From positions 1 through 7,928 of the forward strand of contig JAUZQL010000286.1 in assembly GCA_030950975.1 (NCBI GenBank): DNA of 7,928 bases, read 5' to 3'. Positions 1 to 5,347 of this stretch are shown here, in pieces. The position numbers and the translations under genes were made by a program. The DNA comes from Mariprofundaceae bacterium (GTDB lineage: Bacteria; Pseudomonadota; Zetaproteobacteria; Mariprofundales; Mariprofundaceae). The notes under the pieces are model-generated. The model saw nothing but the letters and a program-made list of their open reading frames with translations, searched no databases and was not told the DNA's origin. Positions within the stretch are counted from its first letter, which is position 1; each line of letters begins with the position of its first letter.

Positions 1-362
1 GGAATCGCAGCCAACAACTCAATCGCTGTTCCAACAGGTGTGCGCATCCAATAGGGTGAAATTTCTGCTAAAAATAATGCAATGCCAAAGCTGATAGGTA
101 AGGCAATCGCCATCGCCACCGTTGTGGTCAACAAGGTGCCAACAATGGCAATCAAAGCACCATATTCATTGGTCACGGGATTCCAAGCACTGCTTGTTAA
201 AAACGAAAAACCAAACTTATCAATGGATGGTTGTGATTCATGCCAAAGCACGGATAACATCACAATGAATAAAATTGCAATCAATGCTGCGAATGCAGAT
301 GTTAGCAATCGAAACACCTGATCAGATGTAAATCCAGATTTACTGGAACTGGCAGTACTCAT
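1..362 (-). CDS. pstC: Phosphate ABC transporter permease PstC (N-terminal part, runs off the left edge)
   Basis: Inner-membrane permease subunit of the high-affinity PstSCAB phosphate importer, which would form the channel together with PstA. Only the first 120 codons are in the window. The frame opens at ATG 362 (MSTASSSKSGF) with an AAAGGGG ribosome binding site 5 nt upstream. Visible are a short cytoplasmic N-terminus, a first transmembrane helix at about residues 17-40, a periplasmic loop containing FSFLTSSAWNPV and EYGAL, and a second hydrophobic stretch (IVGTLLTTTVAMAIALPISF) followed by LFLAEISPYW. The W-x-P loop, the GTL helix and the 'LAEISP' segment are typical of the PstC family and distinguish it from PstA. 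It follows pstS in the same direction, separated by a terminator-like hairpin. pstA, pstB and phoU may follow outside the window. Confidence is high for the family; the C-terminal half cannot be checked. Confidence 0.92.
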   Translation of the reverse strand, partial: MSTASSSKSGFTSDQVFRLLTSAFAALIAILFIVMLSVLWHESQPSIDKFGFSFLTSSAWNPVTNEYGALIAIVGTLLTTTVAMAIALPISFGIALFLAEISPYWMRTPVGTAIELLAAI

Positions 363-407
363 GAAGACCCCTTTCTTTTGACTGCAATCAAGCAATCCAT
401 ACACAAT

Positions 408-445
408 AAAAAAAACAGGGGCAAGATAAACCTACCCCCGTTTTT
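408..445 (-). terminator. Rho-independent terminator or attenuator between pstS and pstC
   Basis: Read on the minus strand, AAAACGGGGG (435-444) pairs with CCCCTGTTTT (412-421), giving a 10-bp stem with one G-T wobble and a 13-nt loop. A run of T residues (408-415 on the opposite strand) continues from the stem. This is a classical intrinsic terminator. Since pstC follows on the same strand with its own ribosome binding site, partial read-through is the likely role, lowering permease expression relative to PstS. The plus-strand reading also ends in five T residues, so weak bidirectional activity is possible. Confidence 0.8.
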
Positions 446-456
446 GACAAACCAAA

Positions 457-481
457 GATTGAGTTGTTTATAAACTCAATC
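457..481 (-). other. Stem-loop just after the pstS stop codon
   Basis: GATTGAGTT (457-465) and AACTCAATC (473-481) form a perfect 9-bp inverted repeat with a 7-nt loop, starting 5 nt downstream of the pstS stop. It has no T-tract of its own, so it is unlikely to terminate transcription by itself. Sitting before the GC-rich terminator, it could protect the 3' end of pstS mRNA from exonucleases. The structure is seen directly; the role is inferred. Confidence 0.6.
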
Positions 482-486
482 ATAGA

Positions 487-1527
487 TTACTTCCAGATAG
501 CTCCGCCATTGTTCTTACGGATATCTTTTTTCCAAGTAGCTTCAACCATTTTAATCACTTTTTCTGGCATAGGCACGTAATCTAACTTTTCAGCCATTTT
601 CGCACCGTTTTTGTAGCTCCAGTCAAAGAAATTCAATACTTCTTTTGCTGTTTTAGGATGCTTTTGGATCTTATACATCAAGATAAAAGAAGCACCTGTA
701 ATAGGCCAAGATTTAGCACCGGGTTGATCAGTCAACACTATGTAATAACCTTTTGCATGAGTCCAATCTGCACCAGCAGCCGCAGCCTGAAAGTTTTTAG
801 AGGTTGGTGCAACAGCATTGCCATCATGGTTGATCAATTTAACAGAAGTCATGTGGTTTTGAAGTGCGTAAGCATATTCAACATAACCAATGGAACCAGG
901 AACCTTGTCTACGAAAGCAGCAACGCCTTGATTTCCTTTTCCGCCTAGACCTGTAGGCCATGAAACAGCTTTATTGTTACCAATATTTTTTGCCCAATCA
1001 GCACTTACTTTGGTCAAATAGTTAGTAAAAATCCAAGTTGTACCTGAACCATCCGCACGATGAACAACAGCAATAGGTGCTGCAGGCAAGTTGATGCCTT
1101 GATTCAAGGTTTTAATCGCAGGGTCATTCCATTTGGTAATTTTACCCAAATAAATATCTGCCAATACTGTACCTGTTAACGAAAGTTGATTGGTGGCAAT
1201 ACCCGCAATATGTACCACAGGTACAACGCCACCCATAATCATAGGAAATTGCATCAAACCTGCTTTATCCAAAGCTTCAGGTGTCAAAGGCGCATCTGAT
1301 GCACCAAAATCAACTGTTTTCGCTTTGATTTGTTTGATACCACCACCAGAACCAATCGCTTGATAGTTAAAACGAACGCCAGTTTCCTTATTGTAAGCAT
1401 GTGCCCATTTACCATAAACAGGATATGGAAAGGTTGCGCCAGCACCATTGATGGTGGTTGCTGCCATCGCTTGCGAGGCATAACCCAATGCCAATGCAGC
1501 CATAGCTGTTAAAATCATTTTCTTCAT
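487..1527 (-). CDS. pstS: Periplasmic phosphate-binding protein PstS
   Basis: Captures phosphate in the periplasm and delivers it to the PstCAB importer. Starting at ATG 1527 gives 346 aa, the length of E. coli PstS, and a clean signal peptide: MKK, a hydrophobic core, and an AMA cleavage site near residue 22, with mature protein starting ATTINGAG. The longer frame from 1545 would add six residues (MRRLYS) that overlap the GAGGAGAC ribosome binding site at 1536-1543, so it is rejected. Family motifs are GAGATFPYPVY, GSGGGIKQI, DFGASDAPL and VHRADGSGTTWIF. These carry the Thr, Ser, Asp, Arg and Ser/Thr positions expected to bind phosphate. No lipobox is present, so it should be a soluble periplasmic protein. 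A Pho box and -10-like element upstream suggest PhoB control, and two hairpins follow the gene. Family assignment is very secure. Confidence 0.97.
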   Translation of the reverse strand: MKKMILTAMAALALGYASQAMAATTINGAGATFPYPVYGKWAHAYNKETGVRFNYQAIGSGGGIKQIKAKTVDFGASDAPLTPEALDKAGLMQFPMIMGGVVPVVHIAGIATNQLSLTGTVLADIYLGKITKWNDPAIKTLNQGINLPAAPIAVVHRADGSGTTWIFTNYLTKVSADWAKNIGNNKAVSWPTGLGGKGNQGVAAFVDKVPGSIGYVEYAYALQNHMTSVKLINHDGNAVAPTSKNFQAAAAGADWTHAKGYYIVLTDQPGAKSWPITGASFILMYKIQKHPKTAKEVLNFFDWSYKNGAKMAEKLDYVPMPEKVIKMVEATWKKDIRKNNGGAIWK

Positions 1528-1535
1528 AGAATAAA

Positions 1536-1543
1536 GTCTCCTC
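1536..1543 (-). promoter_or_regulatory. pstS ribosome binding site
   Basis: GAGGAGAC on the minus strand, with the AGGAG core 10 nt before ATG 1527. It overlaps the alternative upstream ATG at 1545 and its first codons, which decides the start in favour of the MKK methionine. Confidence 0.75.
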
Positions 1544-1561
1544 ATTCAAGATATGGAGGCG

Positions 1562-1595
1562 AAGATAAAAGTGTTTTATGACAGCCTTGTGACAT
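1562..1595 (-). promoter_or_regulatory. Pho box and -10 element of the pstS promoter
   Basis: On the minus strand, ATGTCAC (1589-1595), a 4-bp spacer AAGG, then CTGTCAT (1578-1584) form two 7-bp direct repeats with the 11-bp period of the PhoB consensus (CTGTCAT-N4-CTGTCAT). The downstream copy is a perfect match; the upstream copy differs at its first base and has C instead of T at its last. Exactly 10 bp further lies TATCTT (1562-1567), a -10-like hexamer; I recall similar spacing in PhoB-activated promoters such as phoA, where the Pho box replaces the -35. The start of transcription would fall near 1555, leaving a leader of about 28 nt before pstS. The repeats and spacing are seen directly; PhoB binding is inferred. 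Confidence 0.78.
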
Positions 1596-1683
1596 ACATC
1601 ACGAGCTTTTTTTTATAGCTTTCTAATCAATAACTGATGGTGGATACGTTGATGAAAAAAACGCGTCATCTCATGGTTACTTT

Positions 1684-1743
1684 GGGAGTACGGCTTCAGC
1701 CGTGCCTTGATACTTCATTCGGCGCGGCTAAAGCCGCACTTCC
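1684..1743. repeat. Inverted pair of REP-like palindromic elements
   Basis: Two 23-bp units, 1684-1706 and 1721-1743, lie in opposite orientation with 14 bp between them and match at 19 of 23 positions. Each folds on itself: ACGGCT-TC-AGCCGT in the first, GCGGCT-AA-AGCCGC in the second. The layout resembles the inverted REP pairs (BIMEs) of proteobacteria. It lies downstream of pcuAC and upstream of the pstS promoter, where REP pairs commonly sit, and might protect or end the copper operon transcript, for which I find no other clear terminator. No REP-associated transposase gene is in the window. Confidence 0.65.
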
Positions 1744-1823
1744 AGACATCTGAACACACAGCAATCATCGTCGCATTCTTAAAGGACCCTCGACACAAAT
1801 ATTCTAGGCTAACGATGCAAACA

Positions 1824-2261
1824 TCACATGTGCATATCTTGCATACTTTCACCACGCATATCTTTCACTTCAAGCTGTAGTCTTTGTTGATGCCCATCTT
1901 GCCAATGCAAGATTAACGTAACTTTTGTATCGTTATGAATAGGAGCCTTTAATCCCATCAACATCACATGATTCGCCTTAGGTTGAAATGTAAAACCTTG
2001 TTGCGGTTTTAAGACAAGCGATTGCATCATCTTCATATTGGCATGATGCATCATCACCATGCTGGCTTGTGGTGAGCTAATCGACTTCAATTGTTTTGTC
2101 GTCGAACAATGATTATTGAGCTGCATATAGGCGGCGGCTGTATCACTGACAGGTGGCGGAAGGCGCAACCAAGCATGTTCCACTGTGACTTCACAGGCTT
2201 GCAGTTCGCTACTCATCATCACTATCATCCATAATAAAAAAAGACCTTTTTTTACAACCAT
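1824..2261 (-). CDS. Periplasmic copper chaperone, PCuAC family
   Basis: PCuAC (DUF461) proteins carry Cu(I) in the periplasm and, with Sco, help load the CuA or CuB centre of cytochrome oxidase. The 145-aa protein has a signal peptide (KK followed by a hydrophobic core to about residue 22). It then shows the family pattern EHAWLRLPPP, TAAAYMQLNN, ISSPQAS and NHVMLMGLK. The copper ligands are expected in the Met/His stretch MVMMHHANMKMM (68-79) and in H98-x-M100. The loop before the second half is shorter than in the usual H-x10-M-x21-H-x-M arrangement, although M76-x21-H98-x-M100 fits. C23 and C52 could form a disulfide; LQAC could also be read as a weak lipobox. The tail ends MQDMHM, more possible copper ligands. 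Its start overlaps the end of sco by 10 bp, with an AAGGTGG ribosome binding site inside sco, so the two are coupled. Confidence 0.88.
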   Translation of the reverse strand: MVVKKGLFLLWMIVMMSSELQACEVTVEHAWLRLPPPVSDTAAAYMQLNNHCSTTKQLKSISSPQASMVMMHHANMKMMQSLVLKPQQGFTFQPKANHVMLMGLKAPIHNDTKVTLILHWQDGHQQRLQLEVKDMRGESMQDMHM

Positions 2262-2830
2262 AATCGAACCACCTTCGCCACATCTTCGGGCGTACTTTTT
2301 TCATCCAATAATGCCACCACATGCCCTTCTTTGTTTAAGACATACAAAAAATTAGGATGCTGTACAATATAAAACGCTGTTTTGGGATGTTGCGGGGTAA
2401 CATAGGTAAATCGCCATTGTTGAGCAATGGCATCCAACTGTTCTCGCTTGCCTGTTACGCCGATGATTTTCGGACTAAAAAACGCCGTATATGCTTTGAG
2501 TTTGGCTGGCGAATCACGTTCAGGATCAAGGCTTACAAACAAACCATCTACATGATTTTGTTCATCTTTTTGAAGCAAGCGTATGGCTGATGCCATGACA
2601 TTTAATGTTGCAGGGCAAATATCAGGGCAATGGCTATAACCAAAGTAAAGAAGCACGATATGACCATGAAAATCAGATAGTTTGATGGAAGCTTGAGCGC
2701 TTTCAAGTTGAAAATCACCCCCCGTTGTTTTTAAATAACTGGGGATTTCTGGCTTGTGTACTTTCATCGTGAACATGCCAAATAAAAGCAGAAACACACT
2801 CAATACACCTATCCACATCACTATTCTCAT
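2252..2830 (-). CDS. SCO1/SenC family copper metallochaperone
   Basis: Thioredoxin-fold protein that delivers copper to, or reduces the cysteines of, the CuA site of cytochrome c oxidase. The 192-aa protein has a single N-terminal membrane anchor (about residues 4-22), placing the domain in the periplasm. The metal-binding C68-x3-C72 sits in YFGYSHCPDICPATL, and the distal histidine is H158 (YIVQHPNF). The 86-residue distance from the second Cys to the His is the same as I recall for B. subtilis Sco. FVSLDPERDSP is another family hallmark. The start at 2830 is supported by a GGAGG ribosome binding site 5 nt upstream. It is the first gene of a two-gene unit with pcuAC and is divergent from gshA. 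Oxidase genes themselves are not in the window. Confidence 0.95.
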   Translation of the reverse strand: MRIVMWIGVLSVFLLLFGMFTMKVHKPEIPSYLKTTGGDFQLESAQASIKLSDFHGHIVLLYFGYSHCPDICPATLNVMASAIRLLQKDEQNHVDGLFVSLDPERDSPAKLKAYTAFFSPKIIGVTGKREQLDAIAQQWRFTYVTPQHPKTAFYIVQHPNFLYVLNKEGHVVALLDEKSTPEDVAKVVRLWL

Positions 2831-2871
2831 TCATCCCTCCACATACTTTATTCCGCAGTATTGCAACCCAT

Positions 2872-2901
2872 TTGACCTATTATGACAAGCAACCCTACAT
2901 A
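2872..2901 (+). promoter_or_regulatory. Possible gshA promoter
   Basis: TTGACC (2872-2877) is a good -35 hexamer. A weak -10 candidate (CTACAT or TACATA, 2895-2901) follows after 17-18 bp. Transcription would start near 2908, at the far-upstream TTG/GTG codons of the longest gshA frame, and so would leave the ATG at 2943 as the usable start. The -10 match is poor, hence low confidence. Confidence 0.3.
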
Positions 2902-2942
2902 TCCTATTGGTGCAATTCTCAAGCCACTGTTACGCTTGGCGC

Positions 2943-4295
2943 ATGAATTCATCGCTATCCCTCACCGAGTTATCAGAGCTATTTCGCAAAGGCTGCAAGC
3001 CGCGTGAACAATGGCGTATTGGCACAGAACATGAAAAATTTGGTTTCCATTGCAAGACTTTAAAACCACTTGCTTATGATGGTTATGCAGGTATTGCCCA
3101 AGTATTGCAGGGTTTAATGACATTCGGCTGGCAAGCCGTTTATGAAAATAACAATCCCATTGCCTTGTTGCGTGATAAAGCTTCGATTACCCTTGAACCG
3201 GGGGGACAATTTGAACTTTCAGGTGCGCCACTGGCAACCCTTCATGAAACCTATGCTGAAACACGGCAGCATTTTGAAGAATTATCCATCATTAACCAAG
3301 CTTTAGACATCAATTTTCTTTGTGTCGGCTTTCAACCCAAATGGCCACGTGAAGCCATACCTTGGATGCCCAAATCACGCTACGCCATCATGAGTCAGTA
3401 TATGCCAAAGGTTGGCTCACATGGTTTGGATATGATGACACGCACGGCCACCATTCAAGCCAATCTTGATTTTTCATCGGAAGAAGACATGCGTCGCAAA
3501 CTTCGCATTGGTTTTTGCCTGCAAGCTTTGGTCACCGCTTTATACGCATCCAGCCCTTTTGTAGAGGGTAAACCTTGCAACTATTTATCCAAGCGAGCTG
3601 CCGTATGGCTGGATACTGATCCCGCACGCACGGGAATCCCTGCCTGTATTTTTGATGATGATTTTGGTTTTGATGGATGGAGCAATTATTTATTGGATGT
3701 TCCGATGTATTTTGTTATGCGAGACGGAAAATACATTGATTGTTCAGGTGAAAGTTTCCGTGATTTTCTTGAAGGAAAATTGCCACAACTTCCGCATCAA
3801 TATCCGACGATGGATGATTGGGAGTTACATAGTTCCACTGCTTTTCCTGATGTTCGTTTAAAACAATTTATTGAAATGCGTGGGGCGGCAGGCGGCGATT
3901 TAGCTTGGATTACAGCACTGCCAGCCTTGTGGAAAGGTCTTCTCTATGACCCTCAAACCTTGGATAAAGTTTGGGCTTGGATTGAAGATTGGCGTTATGA
4001 TGAAGTCCTCAAACTTGCACAAGATGCTCCCAAAAATGCTTTGAGAGCTGAATTTCGAGATATACCTTTACAATCTTTATGTGAAACCATGCTTGAACTG
4101 GCAGAAGAAGGCTTGCAACACTTAAATGTTTGTAATGCTTTGGGCAACAATGAAGCTTTGTATTTGTCTCCATTAAAGAAGGTATTGGATGCCAAACAAA
4201 CACGTGCGGATCAATGGCTGCATGCCTACCATCATGAGTGGGGCGAAAGTGTGGATCCTTTATTTCAAACAGCCATCATCCCAAGCTTTGAATAA
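2943..4295 (+). CDS. gshA: Glutamate-cysteine ligase, plant/alphaproteobacterial type (GCS2 family)
   Basis: Catalyses the ATP-dependent joining of L-glutamate and L-cysteine to gamma-glutamylcysteine, the first step of glutathione synthesis, in the cytoplasm. From ATG 2943 it is 450 aa, about the usual length for this class, and unlike E. coli GshA. Motifs in order: GCKPREQWRIGTEHEKFGF (17-35), LEPGGQFELSGAPL (84-97), PKWPREAIPWMPKSRYAIM, RTATIQANLDFSSEEDMRRK (167 on), NYLSKRAAVWLDTDPARTG, and VRLKQFIEMRGAAGGDL near 305-320. The EHEK glutamates and the E-x-GGQ-x-E cluster fit the ATP-grasp-like metal and substrate site of the family. The frame is open upstream to a TTG at 2907, but the extra residues (VQFSSHCYAWR) do not resemble the family and no ribosome binding site precedes them. 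ATG 2943 also lacks a strong one, so the exact start is less certain than the function. It is the only plus-strand gene; no gshB is visible. Confidence 0.93.
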   Translation: MNSSLSLTELSELFRKGCKPREQWRIGTEHEKFGFHCKTLKPLAYDGYAGIAQVLQGLMTFGWQAVYENNNPIALLRDKASITLEPGGQFELSGAPLATLHETYAETRQHFEELSIINQALDINFLCVGFQPKWPREAIPWMPKSRYAIMSQYMPKVGSHGLDMMTRTATIQANLDFSSEEDMRRKLRIGFCLQALVTALYASSPFVEGKPCNYLSKRAAVWLDTDPARTGIPACIFDDDFGFDGWSNYLLDVPMYFVMRDGKYIDCSGESFRDFLEGKLPQLPHQYPTMDDWELHSSTAFPDVRLKQFIEMRGAAGGDLAWITALPALWKGLLYDPQTLDKVWAWIEDWRYDEVLKLAQDAPKNALRAEFRDIPLQSLCETMLELAEEGLQHLNVCNALGNNEALYLSPLKKVLDAKQTRADQWLHAYHHEWGESVDPLFQTAIIPSFE

Positions 4296-4303
4296 GTATT
4301 GCT

Positions 4304-4858
4304 TTAATGATTAGCCATTTCATGTTTCATATCTTCAACACAGCTAGGACATATACCATGTGAGAAATTAGTTTCCGAATGATCGCGGATGTAAACTTCG
4401 ACTTCAGACCATGCACCCTCTTTGTTGCGTATTTTTTTACATGTTGCGCAAATAGGTAACAGACTTTCGAGTTGTTTTATGTCATCGGTGGCTTGATTGA
4501 GTTGATTTTGGATATGTGCTTGATATTCAAGCATGCTAGGAAGCCACTTTTTTAAACCAATCGCAATACATAGAAAACCACCTAAATAACCGACAACCTT
4601 CTCTAAAAAAGATTCAAAAGGTGTGTCACCCACAATGATTAAATAATTGAGCGATGTAAAATTATCTGTGATGTCAATCAACGAAGCAAAGGCAAGCAAG
4701 ATAAAACCAGCCAGAATATAACCACTGCCCGCAATATCACGAAGCGGCTTAATATTACGCCATTGGCGTAACATAAGCCCAACAACAGTAACGGCCATCA
4801 TAGCTCGGAGAATTTCAAGAATAACATCTGTTTCAAGTAAAATAATAGGATTCCACAT
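4304..4858 (-). CDS. Membrane protein with three helices, short coiled coil and Cys-rich signalling tail
   Basis: Function unknown. From ATG 4858 the protein is 184 aa. It has three predicted membrane helices (about residues 13-30, 44-62 and 86-103), with a conserved-looking loop DITDNFTSLNYLIIVGDTPFES between helices 2 and 3. A polar heptad-like stretch follows (107-132, YQAHIQNQLNQATDDIKQLE). The end is LLPICATCKKIRNKEG with the later GICPSC, giving two CxxC pairs (C137/C140 and C170/C173). I recognise this tail from the ends of histidine kinases, response regulators and PAS proteins in other bacteria. It probably binds a metal or heme-like cofactor or makes disulfides, but its role is not established to my knowledge. 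There is no kinase, cyclase or PAS domain here. A longer frame begins at TTG 4891 and adds FFYVYIYIRQ; neither start has a clear ribosome binding site. The gene converges on gshA with 8 bp between stops. Confidence 0.8.
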   Translation of the reverse strand: MWNPIILLETDVILEILRAMMAVTVVGLMLRQWRNIKPLRDIAGSGYILAGFILLAFASLIDITDNFTSLNYLIIVGDTPFESFLEKVVGYLGGFLCIAIGLKKWLPSMLEYQAHIQNQLNQATDDIKQLESLLPICATCKKIRNKEGAWSEVEVYIRDHSETNFSHGICPSCVEDMKHEMANH

Positions 4859-5022
4859 CTGGCGAATATATATATAAACATAAAAAAACAAAGGTAAGTG
4901 CTGTTGAGATAAAAAATATCCTCAAAAAGTGGTCAACATCATGAAGTATTCGCATGATACGCTCATGACTTTACATGCACTTCCTTATATCAGCAAAGAA
5001 ACATCGCTCAAGCCCAGAATCG
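4859..5022. other. Intergenic stretch without a convincing gene
   Basis: About 160 bp between two minus-strand genes. It is AT-rich near 4865-4890 (alternating TA run). I see no clear terminator for the upstream gene and no strong sigma70 promoter for the downstream one. A 34-codon plus-strand frame (4941-5045) has no ribosome binding site and overlaps the neighbouring gene, so it is not called. Confidence 0.5.
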
Positions 5023-5328
5023 TTACCTTTCTTTCAAATCATTGAACGTCAATGAAGTAAGGGCGGCTTTATAGGTGTCGTTTGCGATATATCGAATTTT
5101 CAATAAAGAAAAGGCAATGCGTTGAATATAAAATAAACCAGCCACAATAAAAAAGGATGAAATCATTTCAAACCAAAAAATAGTGTTGTGTGTGGAGTTT
5201 GCCAATTCCGAATAGCTAAGAAAATAGGCGACCAATATCATCGATAAGATTGTACCAATCGTTAACGCAATATTTTCATGCGTACTCTTAATATTTTCTA
5301 ACATTTCTTCTGATATTTCTTCTGACAT
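5023..5328 (-). CDS. Small two-helix membrane protein, unknown function
   Basis: I do not recognise this protein. From ATG 5328 it is 101 aa: an acidic N-terminus (SEEISEEMLENIKS), a first membrane helix at about 19-39, a short polar loop with NSTHN, a second helix at about 49-68 (FWFEMISSFFIVAGLFYIQR), and a basic, polar C-terminus ending NDLKER. With both ends probably cytoplasmic it would be a helical hairpin in the inner membrane. The frame extends to a TTG at 5364 inside mutL. AAGGAAA lies about 10 nt before ATG 5328, which makes that the better start. It follows the mutL stop by 19 bp on the same strand, so co-transcription is likely, but nothing suggests a repair role. Confidence 0.72.
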   Translation of the reverse strand: MSEEISEEMLENIKSTHENIALTIGTILSMILVAYFLSYSELANSTHNTIFWFEMISSFFIVAGLFYIQRIAFSLLKIRYIANDTYKAALTSLTFNDLKER

Positions 5329-5347
5329 GATGTGTTGTTTCCTTTTT

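Noticed and set aside
82..321. 79-codon plus-strand frame opposite pstC
   Set aside because: Antisense to clear PstC coding sequence, without a ribosome binding site or recognisable domain.
1651..1672. Inverted GATGA...TCATC with a T-run, as a possible terminator for pcuAC
   Set aside because: The stem is only 5 bp with a long loop, and the T-run lies in the loop rather than after the stem.
2907..2942. Upstream TTG/GTG start of gshA
   Set aside because: Extra residues do not match the family, no ribosome binding site precedes them, and the likely transcription start falls there.
4941..5045. 34-codon plus-strand frame starting MKYSHDTLM
   Set aside because: No ribosome binding site, overlaps the end of the opposite-strand gene, and resembles no known peptide; a frame of this length is expected by chance.
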